5,366 nt of DNA from Calditrichia bacterium (GTDB lineage: Bacteria; Calditrichota; Calditrichia; Calditrichales; Calditrichaceae). The notes beneath the pieces are model-generated. The model did no database searches. It saw only the letters and a list, made by a program, of their open reading frames with translations, and was not told where the DNA came from. The position numbers and the translations under genes are program-made. The DNA lies in the NCBI GenBank assembly GCA_027039465.1, contig JALWEA010000068.1, positions 1 to 5,366 of the forward strand, in the 5' to 3' direction. The first letter of the stretch is position 1. Each line of letters begins with the position of its first letter. Positions 1 to 5,359 of the stretch are shown in pieces.

Positions 1-299
1 CCCGCTTCAAGACTGCGAATTTTGCTTTTAAGATCTTTTAATGCGGTGATCATAATGATGGGAATAAAGCGGGAGTAATGATTCTTTTTAATGCGCTCGC
101 AAACCTGAAAGCCATCCATTTTGGGAAGTTTAATATCCAGCAATATAATATCAGGATTTTCACTTTCCACTAATCGTAATGCTTCCACCCCATCGTGTGC
201 GGTGATTACCTGATAATTTTGAGGCTTTAGGAAATAGGCGATGAGATCGACGTTTTCTTTGTCGTCATCCACAATCAGAACTTTTGGTTCTCGATCCAT
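1..299 (-). CDS. Response regulator, N-terminal receiver domain (partial, runs off the left edge)
   Basis: The start codon is at 299-297, and 99 full codons are visible before the window ends. The visible part is a CheY-like receiver domain that takes a phosphate from a histidine kinase. Visible landmarks are a first beta strand VLIVDDD with the acidic pocket D11-D12, the phospho-acceptor D55 in ILLDIKLPKMDGF, and the switch Thr T85 in IIMITALKD. The conserved Lys that should follow (usually in a KP motif) lies beyond the edge. The wording around ITALKDLKSKIRSLEAG resembles receivers fused to HD-GYP or GGDEF output domains (cyclic-di-GMP turnover), but a stand-alone receiver cannot be excluded because the C-terminus is missing. 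The only Shine-Dalgarno is a weak AAAGAG-like stretch. The gene lies 69 nt downstream of fliA on the same strand, so the two may be co-transcribed, although a candidate promoter lies in the gap. The receiver call is firm; the output domain is unknown. Confidence 0.93.
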   Translation of the reverse strand, partial: MDREPKVLIVDDDKENVDLIAYFLKPQNYQVITAHDGVEALRLVESENPDIILLDIKLPKMDGFQVCERIKKNHYSRFIPIIMITALKDLKSKIRSLEA

Positions 300-335
300 T
301 CTGTGTCTCTTTTAATAAATTTACTCGCTGACCAA

Positions 336-341
336 ATTATA
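336..341 (-). promoter_or_regulatory. Candidate -10 box (TATAAT) for the response-regulator gene
   Basis: Read on the minus strand, the fliA/response-regulator gap contains a perfect TATAAT about 36 nt before the start codon. A possible -35 (TTGAAT) lies 15 nt upstream, which is shorter than the usual 17 nt. The extended string TATAATTTG recurs in the candidate comF promoter at 3111-3119. This would allow expression of the response regulator independent of fliA. Basis: sequence match only. Confidence 0.4.
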
Positions 342-354
342 CATTCAGATTAAG

Positions 355-370
355 AAATTCAACTGAATTT
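355..370 (-). repeat. Short inverted repeat overlapping the fliA stop codon
   Basis: AAATTCA and TGAATTT arms are separated by 2 nt and span the end of fliA. On the minus strand the hairpin is followed by TTTCTT within a few bases of its end. It is AT-rich and short, so at most a weak terminator or 3'-end stabiliser, and it may be chance in AT-rich DNA. Confidence 0.25.
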
Positions 371-1127
371 ACGCATAAATCATTTTGTTGATTTCTTTAC
401 GTAATTTGGCCATTGTTTCCGAATGAATCTGAGAAATCCTTGATTCCGACACATTTAGAATTTTGCCGATTTCCTTGAATGTCAGCTTTTCATAGTAGTA
501 CAAAGTGATGGCTAAACGTGTCTTTTCGGGCAATTTTTTGATGGCTTTAAGTAACACTCTTTTCATCTCTTCTTCTTCTATTTTTTCATCTACTCTTACA
601 TAATCATTATCTTCTATCAAATCATAAAGATTTTGTTTACCGTTGTTATCCAATGGTTTGTCTAAGGAATACAAGGTGGCCGAATTCATATCGCGACGAA
701 TATTTTTTATATCGCGTTCATTGAGCCCCAAACCATTGGCAACTTCATATTCCGTGTAGTTACCGGAAAATTTTTGTTCTAGTTCTACGCTTTTGTCTCG
801 ATAGGTGTTAAGTTTGGCACGAAGGGAACGGGGGATCCAATCCAATTTGCGTAATTCGTCGATAATAGACCCTTTAATGCGAGGAATGGCATACGTCTCG
901 AATTTAATACCATAATTAGGATCGAACCGTTCGATCGCTTCGGCAAGGCCTACAACACCGATCTGATAGAGGTCATTTTCTTCGAGGGCCTGAGGATAAT
1001 TTTTAATCATTTTACGTACAACATACTTAACCAAGCCTAGGTAGCGAATCAATAATTGTTGTCTTGATTTAAGGTTGTTGTTGTTTTTGTAGTCAAACCA
1101 AATGGAGTCGATAGCATTTTGCATCAT
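369..1127 (-). CDS. fliA: RNA polymerase sigma factor FliA (sigma-28, flagellar/motility)
   Basis: This is an alternative sigma factor of 252 aa, close to E. coli FliA (239 aa) and B. subtilis SigD (254 aa). It directs RNA polymerase to late flagellar and chemotaxis promoters and is normally held inactive by the anti-sigma factor FlgM. Region 2 spans about residues 20-97 and contains the core-binding stretch DLYQIGVVGLAEAIERFDP (52-70) and the -10 recognition part KFETYAIPRIKGSIIDELR. The family hallmark WIPRSLR is at 97-103. Region 3 runs to about 175 and includes SLDKPLD. Region 4 is at about 188-245, with the helix-turn-helix LTFKEIGKILNVSESRISQIH (215-235) for the -35 element. Two ATGs are adjacent (1127 and 1124); the GGAGGAG site at 1134-1140 is 6 nt from the first and 9 nt from the second, so either may be used. 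The 4-residue NNNN run at 15-18 precedes region 2 and looks harmless. No other flagellar gene is visible here, so this copy stands apart from any large flagellar cluster on its upstream side. The family call is very secure. Confidence 0.96.
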   Translation of the reverse strand: MMQNAIDSIWFDYKNNNNLKSRQQLLIRYLGLVKYVVRKMIKNYPQALEENDLYQIGVVGLAEAIERFDPNYGIKFETYAIPRIKGSIIDELRKLDWIPRSLRAKLNTYRDKSVELEQKFSGNYTEYEVANGLGLNERDIKNIRRDMNSATLYSLDKPLDNNGKQNLYDLIEDNDYVRVDEKIEEEEMKRVLLKAIKKLPEKTRLAITLYYYEKLTFKEIGKILNVSESRISQIHSETMAKLRKEINKMIYA

Positions 1128-1133
1128 TCTCCG

Positions 1134-1140
1134 CTCCTCC
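1134..1140 (-). promoter_or_regulatory. Strong Shine-Dalgarno (GGAGGAG) of fliA
   Basis: The minus strand reads GGAGGAG, then six bases, then ATG at 1127. It is an almost perfect anti-SD complement in otherwise AT-rich DNA, and it fixes the fliA start to 1127 or the neighbouring 1124. Confidence 0.85.
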
Positions 1141-1167
1141 TGTTTTTTTCTTGTTTTGCTTACTATA

Positions 1168-1184
1168 TGGCATTTTTTGTGCCA
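1168..1184 (-). promoter_or_regulatory. Candidate sigma-54 (-24/-12) promoter of fliA
   Basis: The minus strand reads TGGCAC, five A, then ATGCCA. Compared with the sigma-54 consensus TGGCAC-N5-TTGCW, the -24 half is perfect and the essential GG and GC dinucleotides are exactly 10 nt apart. The -12 half has A for T at its first position and C for the final W. The predicted transcription start is near 1158, giving a leader of about 31 nt that contains the strong Shine-Dalgarno. Sigma-54 control of flagellar regulatory genes is well known in several phyla. Caveat: the site is also an inverted repeat (TGGCA/TGCCA), so it reads similarly on both strands and could be an operator instead. The overlapping TTGGCA and TATAGT are only 12 nt apart, too close for a sigma-70 promoter. 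Confidence 0.5.
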
Positions 1185-1299
1185 ATTTTTTTAAACCACA
1201 ATTATGAATCAGTTTTAACTCATTGTATTTAAATAAATTAAACTACTCTTATTTTTTCGAGTCAAAAAGTCGGATTATCATACATAAGGTGGATTTTGT

Positions 1300-1329
1300 C
1301 CAAATTAAACACAATTTGGTGTTTAATTT
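1300..1329. repeat. Two overlapping, mutually exclusive inverted repeats
   Basis: Repeat A pairs CCAAATT (1300-1306) with AATTTGG (1313-1319) across a 6-nt loop. Repeat B pairs AAATTAAACAC (1302-1312) with GTGTTTAATTT (1319-1329), also across a 6-nt loop. The arms overlap, so only one hairpin can form at a time, and repeat B is followed by two more T residues. It could be a weak terminator-like switch or a regulator site, but it is AT-rich and its transcription is unproven. Confidence 0.5.
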
Positions 1330-1536
1330 TTAGTCATGACTTTTTAAATGATGGCTCATTATGCATTTGATATTGAGTTAGGAAGAACGATTAAAATTAA
1401 ACGGTATACAAAGAGAAATTTTTTCCTACTTTTTAAAATAGAGAAGGCTAAAAAAATTGACGAGGACTATTGCTTCATTTGAATGATTTTACTATTCTAT
1501 GTTTATAGGATAATTGAATTGGCATCCTTTACAGAG

Positions 1537-1564
1537 CATCCGACTGATAGCTATCAGTCGGATG
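1537..1564. repeat. Perfect 28-bp palindrome (copy 1 of a tandem palindromic pair)
   Basis: The two 14-nt halves are exact reverse complements about the centre 1550/1551. The core at 1542-1559 is GACTGATAGCTATCAGTC, flanked by CATCC on the left and GGATG on the right. AGAG (1533-1536) and CTCT (1566-1569) extend the pairing across a single bulged A. It lies about 85-110 bp upstream of the barrel-protein start. It could be a dimeric-regulator operator, an RNA hairpin in the 5' leader, or an interspersed palindromic repeat. It has no T-tract on either side, so an intrinsic terminator is unlikely. Confidence 0.9.
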
Positions 1565-1575
1565 ACTCTTGGTTT

Positions 1576-1601
1576 TGGGGACTGATAGCAATCAGTCCCC
1601 A
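1576..1601. repeat. Inverted repeat, 11-bp arms (copy 2 of the tandem palindromic pair)
   Basis: Arms TGGGGACTGAT (1576-1586) and ATCAGTCCCCA (1591-1601) flank a 4-nt AGCA loop. The core at 1580-1597, GACTGATAGCAATCAGTC, differs from copy 1 at only one of 18 positions. The outer arms differ from copy 1 (TGGG/CCCA here, CATCC/GGATG there) yet still pair. The copies are 11 nt apart, with centres 38 bp apart. It ends 35 nt before the Shine-Dalgarno of the barrel gene. Confidence 0.9.
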
Positions 1602-1636
1602 TGAGTTTGACCATTTTATCGAAATCCACACATAAG

Positions 1637-1642
1637 AAGGAG
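1637..1642 (+). promoter_or_regulatory. Shine-Dalgarno (AAGGAG) deciding the start of the barrel-protein gene
   Basis: AAGGAG sits 6 nt before ATG 1649. The reading frame is open back to an ATG at 1601, but that codon overlaps the second palindrome, has no Shine-Dalgarno, and would put 16 polar or charged residues ahead of a clean signal peptide. The start at 1649 is therefore preferred. Confidence 0.88.
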
Positions 1643-1648
1643 AACCGT

Positions 1649-2959
1649 ATGAAGTCCCGAATTATTTTTTTAGGCCTTTTCATTTTGCTTTTAAGTTCCA
1701 CTTTCCTTTCCGCTCAAATGATGGATCCCTTTAACAAAGAAGATAAAAATCATTTTGACGGCGGATTAGGTATGACCTGGATTAACGGCAAACCTTACAC
1801 AACCATCACTTTAACTCCGGAATTTGCCTTTGGTAAATTCGGCATGGGCTTAAATATCGAACTCCTTTTCAATAACACCGAAGGCTTCAAATTCCGTAAA
1901 ACGGGTTGGGACAAAGGAGCCGGTGCCCTGCGTATGATTCGCTATATTCGCTGGGGGCACAAAAGCGATCCCGTTTACACCCGAATCGGTACACTGGATC
2001 AGGCTATTTTAGGCCATGGCTTTATTATGGGCTACTACACCAATGAAGCCAACTACGATTACCGAAAAATCGGTTTGGCTTTTGACCTGGATTTTAAAAG
2101 CTATGGTTTTGAAAGCGTAACCAGCAACCTTGGCAATCTCGAAATCGCCGGCGGCAGAATGTACGTTCGTCCGTTACATTTTACCGCAATTCCCATCCTC
2201 AAAAATTTTGAAATGGGTGCCACTTACGTTGGCGATTTCAACCCCGATGATCGTAAAAAAACGCATGATGGGGTTTACGAATGGGGCGTGGATTTAGGTT
2301 TACCCATCATTAAAACCAGTTTTTTAAACACAACCATTTATGCCGACTATGCCAAAATCAATAATCATGGCGACGGTAAAACCGTTGGTATTCTGGCTTA
2401 TGTCCCCAATGTTATCGGGCTATTCGGTATTTATGCTAAATTGGAAAAACGTTTCCTGAATCCCGGCTTTTTACCCGACTATTTCAACAGTTTGTATGAA
2501 CTGGAACGCAATCCGTTACCGGCTGATCATTACGGTGTTTTGGATCCGCGAGCTTCGGTATTGACCAAAGAAGACTATTTAAGTTATGTGGGGAAAACCG
2601 AAGGTATTTTCGGCGAACTATCCGGTCAAATTTTAGGGAAGATCCGTTTGGTGGGTAATTATCAGCATAACACCGGACTGGGCAAAAGCGGCATTTTGCA
2701 TTTAGAGGCACGCAGCGAGGATTTGGTGCCGAATATCCAATTAAAATATACGTATGATAAAGTCGGTATTGAAAAAATGAAGGATGTGTTTACACTGGAT
2801 TACCGTTCCGTTGCTCAGGCCATGATCGGCTACCGCACATATAAATATATTTTAATTTCCATGGTTTACCGTTGGAACTTCATTTATGATGAAGAAAGCC
2901 ACGAATACAAACCGCAAGAACGGATTATGCCGCAAATTAGTTTTTCGATGCCTTTTTAG
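1649..2959 (+). CDS. Secreted outer-membrane beta-barrel protein, family not recognised
   Basis: A protein of 436 aa. Residues 1-22 form a Sec signal peptide: MKSR, a hydrophobic stretch IIFLGLFILLL, then SSTFLSA with likely signal peptidase I cleavage before Q23. The rest has no hydrophobic helix but many alternating strands rich in Gly, Tyr and Phe, with strand pairs such as TTITLTPEFAFGKFGMGLNIELLF (51-74). It ends in PQISFSMPF, a final amphipathic strand with terminal Phe, which is the usual Bam recognition signature of outer-membrane barrels. A motif worth tracking is RIGTLDQAILGHGFIMGYY (112-130). The region NPGFLPDYFNSLYELERNP (271-289) is Pro- and aromatic-rich and may be a loop or plug. 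There are no cysteines. The substrate and role cannot be read from sequence; a porin, transporter or structural barrel is possible. It is probably a single-gene transcript, with a long leader upstream and a terminator directly downstream. The barrel call is a strong inference; no function is assigned. Confidence 0.85.
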   Translation: MKSRIIFLGLFILLLSSTFLSAQMMDPFNKEDKNHFDGGLGMTWINGKPYTTITLTPEFAFGKFGMGLNIELLFNNTEGFKFRKTGWDKGAGALRMIRYIRWGHKSDPVYTRIGTLDQAILGHGFIMGYYTNEANYDYRKIGLAFDLDFKSYGFESVTSNLGNLEIAGGRMYVRPLHFTAIPILKNFEMGATYVGDFNPDDRKKTHDGVYEWGVDLGLPIIKTSFLNTTIYADYAKINNHGDGKTVGILAYVPNVIGLFGIYAKLEKRFLNPGFLPDYFNSLYELERNPLPADHYGVLDPRASVLTKEDYLSYVGKTEGIFGELSGQILGKIRLVGNYQHNTGLGKSGILHLEARSEDLVPNIQLKYTYDKVGIEKMKDVFTLDYRSVAQAMIGYRTYKYILISMVYRWNFIYDEESHEYKPQERIMPQISFSMPF

Positions 2960-2976
2960 TTAGTGAGCTTACAAAC

Positions 2977-3018
2977 AAAATCGTTAACTGCATTTTTTTA
3001 ATGTAGTTAACGATTTTT
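2977..3018 (+). terminator. Intrinsic terminator after the barrel-protein gene
   Basis: A 17-bp stem (2977-2993 with 3001-3017, one G-T wobble) encloses a 7-nt T-rich loop, and the descending arm ends in a run of five T. It starts 18 nt after the TAG stop. The A-run at the base on the left arm means it could also work on the minus strand, but no minus-strand gene ends here. Confidence 0.85.
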
Positions 3019-3110
3019 ATTTGGGAATGAATGGAGTTTTTTCTGATTTTTCCCATAAAAATATTTGCTCTTTATTAATTTTTTATTAGATTCATTACGC
3101 GTTTTTCTTT

Positions 3111-3116
3111 TATAAT
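3111..3116 (+). promoter_or_regulatory. Candidate -10 box (TATAAT) of comF
   Basis: A perfect TATAAT lies 43 nt before the comF start, after the upstream terminator, so comF probably has its own promoter. No good -35 is visible at 16-18 nt upstream (TAGATT at 3087-3092 is poor). TATAATTTG is shared with the candidate response-regulator promoter at 333-341. Confidence 0.5.
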
Positions 3117-3158
3117 TTGTTGGGCATTTAATCTGAGTTTAATCGGAGGGGCAGGGGT

Positions 3159-3887
3159 ATGCGCCTGAAAGAGGTTCTAATCGATTGGATTTATGAGCCG
3201 GTATTATCATTTATTGCACCGGCTGTTTGTGTTTCTTGCGGCAAACCACTTAATGGAAATGAAAAAGTAATTTGCCGTGAATGCTACCAAAAAATCCCCA
3301 CACTTTCCGAAGAATATCTAGAGAGTCTCAAAAGCGAAATCAGCACACCATACTTTGACGACTTAATTATCCGGTTTGAATTTAGTCCCATTTTCCAGCA
3401 ATTAATTCATCTTTTAAAATACGAACATTTTTCCGGAGTTGCATCGATTCTTGCGCAAAGCTTAGCGGAATTTATTCCGCTCAATTTCGATTTGCTAACC
3501 GCAGTACCGTTAAATCCTGCCCGATTAAAAGAAAGGGGATACAACCAAAGCGCGCTATTGGCAGAGCATCTCTCCCAAATCACACGAATCCCTTTTAACG
3601 AATCGATTCTGAAACGGGTACGCAACACCCCTTCCCAAACCAAGCTTTCACGTTCGGAACGTCAGGCAAATGTACGTGATGCATTTAAGGCGGAAGGGCA
3701 ACTTGAAGGTGCTCGAATTTTAATTGTAGATGATGTTGTTACTACGGGAAGCACTTTGAATGAATGTGCGCGTGTTTTAAAAGAAGCCGGTGCCGCTAAA
3801 GTTGTTGCTGCGGCGTTAGCAACTCCTGTTGACTTTTTTCAAGGTGACAGGTTAGAGAACGTTACTTCATGGCCTTTACAAAGTTAA
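3159..3887 (+). CDS. comF: ComF family protein (phosphoribosyltransferase-fold competence protein)
   Basis: A protein of 242 aa, the usual size for ComF (about 200-240). ComF is a cytoplasmic protein needed for natural transformation in several bacteria, thought to help handle incoming single-stranded DNA; it is also common in organisms not known to be competent. An N-terminal zinc finger has CVSC (C24, C27) and CREC (C39, C42), typical of the double-zinc-ribbon part. The family motifs follow in order: LLKYEH (85-90), VPLNPARLKERGYNQ (116-130), NTPSQTKLSRSERQANVRDAF (156-176), and the phosphoribosyl-pyrophosphate loop ILIVDDVVTTGSTL (187-200) with the acidic pair D191-D192. All key residues look intact. 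About 20 residues after the fold (from TPVDFF on) are non-conserved. The start is supported by GGAGGG at 3145-3150, 8 nt upstream. The gene has its own likely promoter and terminator; no other competence gene is visible. Confidence 0.95.
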   Translation: MRLKEVLIDWIYEPVLSFIAPAVCVSCGKPLNGNEKVICRECYQKIPTLSEEYLESLKSEISTPYFDDLIIRFEFSPIFQQLIHLLKYEHFSGVASILAQSLAEFIPLNFDLLTAVPLNPARLKERGYNQSALLAEHLSQITRIPFNESILKRVRNTPSQTKLSRSERQANVRDAFKAEGQLEGARILIVDDVVTTGSTLNECARVLKEAGAAKVVAAALATPVDFFQGDRLENVTSWPLQS

Positions 3888-3907
3888 ATCGTCTTCCTAA
3901 AAAAGTG

Positions 3908-3934
3908 AAAGCCGGGCATGATGCCCGGCTTTTT
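3908..3934. terminator. GC-rich intrinsic terminator between convergent comF and the lipoprotein gene
   Basis: AAAGCCGGGC (3908-3917) pairs with GCCCGGCTTT (3923-3932) across a 5-nt loop, and T residues continue on the plus strand (TTTTTGGTTTTT). On the minus strand the hairpin is followed by CACTTTTTT, a poorer but usable tract. It lies in the 74-nt gap between the two stop codons, 20 nt after the comF stop and 27 nt from the lipoprotein stop, so it most likely serves both genes. Confidence 0.9.
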
Positions 3935-3961
3935 GGTTTTTACCTCAATCCATTTTTAAAA

Positions 3962-5359
3962 TTACCGTTTATACCCCATAATCGTTTTCGATTGGAACCC
4001 GTTTCCGTCTTCAGGCGGATTTACCGAGATGGTAATATATACTTGCGGAGATTCCAAAGAATCACCCGGTGCCCACGTAAAACTAAAATCCGTTGTTCCG
4101 GGGCCTGATTGTTGAGTATCGCGTAAATTTACACTAATATCTCCGTACAAATGCCCATCGGTTGCCTCAACGCTTATCTTTGTTTCACTAACTAATGGAT
4201 AGCCCCAAATATCATGAACATGATACATGAACTGTATCGGCTGATTAACCATACCGTAACTAAACGTATCTTGGGATACTTCAATCGGTGCGGTACGATC
4301 CGTAAGAAGAATTTTGGTTTTTGCTGAAATACGTTTTTGACCCAAAGTATCGGAATAGGTGTAGGCGGTTATGGTAGCAAAAGAACTATCCTGCGGATTC
4401 GGTGGCAATGGTGATCCGCTGATAAAATTAACTTTCGCAGCGCCCATATTGTTTGTTACGGCGGAACCTTCAACAAGGCAAAAGTTTGTAGAAAAATAAA
4501 CGGCTGTTCCGGGAACAACCGGATTACTGTACTTATCACCGACATACGCCGTCAATTTGTCCAACAACCCATAGTGAACGCGTGCCGCAATATTCGATTT
4601 TTCCATGACCAAACTAAAATGCTCGGCATCCGGCAATCCACCGTGGATTGCGATACGGATCGGGATAGAGCGAATTGTTTTACCGTTTACCTGAGCTTGT
4701 GCTTCAATTTGTACGGGGCCTGCGATCGTACCGCTGTTCAAAATCGTATAAACGTAACCGTTTTGGGTATCCATCGCTTCCGGAAAAACATATTCACCAC
4801 CGTTCGGTCCGTTTAAGATCGAAAAGTGAACCGTAATTTGATGATCGTTATCCACAAGGCGCCCGTTATCATCGGTTACTTTAAAATTGATCAAGGCGGT
4901 TTCGCTCAACCCGGAGCCCTTAATATAAACGTGATCACTTGTCTGCATTGCTACGGAAATATGACTAGCCGGTCCGCTCGCTTGGATTGTATCGGCAGGA
5001 TTAAATTCTCCCCCGCCCGAAACCTTTTGTAAAACCAAATCAGGCACGGTAATTGTTTGACCGACCTGAGCCATGCTTGTAACACTGTTCGGGATAAAGC
5101 CAACCTTACTTGCCTCTATGATAACATTTAAAGTATCGGTTTTGGAATCAATAACCAATGTATATTCGCCTTCGCTGGTTGTATTCGTTTGGGCAAGCAT
5201 ATCCTTAGCCCGTACCAAGGCATTACCAACAGGTTGCACAGCCCCATGATCATCAAAATAATAGACATGACCTTTCAAGGTTGCAGAGTGATCTTTGGTT
5301 TCCGTGGTACATCCTGCAAACAGGATGAGCAAGGAAAGTAAGAATGCTATATTTCGCAC
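3962..5359 (-). CDS. Multi-domain Ig-like surface lipoprotein (carboxypeptidase-regulatory-like plus Big_1-like domains)
   Basis: A protein of 465 aa with a GTG start at 5359-5357 and AGGA just upstream; the ribosome site is cut by the window edge. Residues 1-17 are a lipoprotein signal: MRN, hydrophobic IAFLLSLLILF, lipobox FAGC, with lipidation on C17. About residues 27-112 resemble a carboxypeptidase-regulatory-like (CarboxypepD_reg) beta-sandwich: LKGHVYYF, PVGNALVRAK, SEGEYTLVI and a closing VPDLVLQK. After a Gly-rich linker (114-118), residues 129-238 and about 241-352 look like two bacterial Ig-like domains of the Big_1 (invasin/intimin) type, with VTDDNGRLV and GDKYSNPVVPGTAVYF as the matching strand regions. 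Residues 357-465 look like a further, more divergent Ig-like sandwich. No enzyme motif is visible, so the likely role is adhesion, matrix or envelope structure. The window ends 7 nt upstream of the start, so operon partners are unseen. The domain calls are by eye; the lipoprotein call is firm. Confidence 0.85.
   Translation of the reverse strand: MRNIAFLLSLLILFAGCTTETKDHSATLKGHVYYFDDHGAVQPVGNALVRAKDMLAQTNTTSEGEYTLVIDSKTDTLNVIIEASKVGFIPNSVTSMAQVGQTITVPDLVLQKVSGGGEFNPADTIQASGPASHISVAMQTSDHVYIKGSGLSETALINFKVTDDNGRLVDNDHQITVHFSILNGPNGGEYVFPEAMDTQNGYVYTILNSGTIAGPVQIEAQAQVNGKTIRSIPIRIAIHGGLPDAEHFSLVMEKSNIAARVHYGLLDKLTAYVGDKYSNPVVPGTAVYFSTNFCLVEGSAVTNNMGAAKVNFISGSPLPPNPQDSSFATITAYTYSDTLGQKRISAKTKILLTDRTAPIEVSQDTFSYGMVNQPIQFMYHVHDIWGYPLVSETKISVEATDGHLYGDISVNLRDTQQSGPGTTDFSFTWAPGDSLESPQVYITISVNPPEDGNGFQSKTIMGYKR

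Larger units (their letters stand above)
1128..1648. other. 521-bp divergent intergenic region between fliA and the outer-membrane protein gene
   Basis: No convincing gene lies here. It holds the fliA leader and promoter (about 1134-1184), a low-complexity A/T-rich stretch (1185-1300), overlapping inverted repeats (1300-1329), a 10-nt palindrome AGTCATGACT (1332-1341), and the paired palindromes (1537-1601) next to the barrel gene. A 44-codon ORF at 1348-1482 (plus) has no Shine-Dalgarno and is not called. A plausible but weak sigma-70-like promoter for the downstream gene is TTGAAT (1479-1484) with TTATAG (1503-1508), 18 nt apart. If used, both palindromes would be transcribed in the 5' leader. 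Confidence 0.7.

Noticed and set aside
1332..1341. 10-nt palindrome AGTCATGACT
   Set aside because: It is too short alone to distinguish from chance; noted only in the intergenic description.
1348..1482. 44-codon plus-strand ORF starting ATGATGGCTCAT
   Set aside because: There is no Shine-Dalgarno upstream, it is short, and it lies in AT-rich DNA where such ORFs arise by chance; kept only as part of a low-interest finding.
1400..1640. Possible sigma-28 (FliA) promoter for the barrel gene
   Set aside because: I found no TAAA-like -35 at about 15 nt from a CCGATA-like -10; CCGACTGATA at 1540-1549 belongs to the palindrome and has no matching -35.
1601..1648. Upstream in-frame ATG adding 16 residues to the barrel protein
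   Set aside because: It overlaps the second palindrome, lacks a ribosome site, and would bury the signal peptide behind polar and charged residues; AAGGAG before 1649 supports the shorter form.
1492..1701. Minus-strand 69-codon ORF
   Set aside because: It crosses the palindromes and the start of the barrel gene, has no recognisable protein features, and is a chance reading frame.
2484..2711. Minus-strand 75-codon ORF with several cysteines
   Set aside because: It lies wholly inside the barrel gene on the opposite strand; the Cys content does not form a convincing metal-binding pattern.
3407..3643. Minus-strand 78-codon ORF
   Set aside because: It lies antisense inside comF, whose frame is fully supported by family motifs.
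3869..4108. Plus-strand 79-codon ORF overlapping the end of comF
   Set aside because: It runs through the terminator hairpin and antisense to the lipoprotein gene, with no protein features.
4574..5032. Two plus-strand ORFs (4574-4816 and 4826-5032)
   Set aside because: Both are antisense to the lipoprotein gene, whose signal peptide and domain pattern show it is the real frame.
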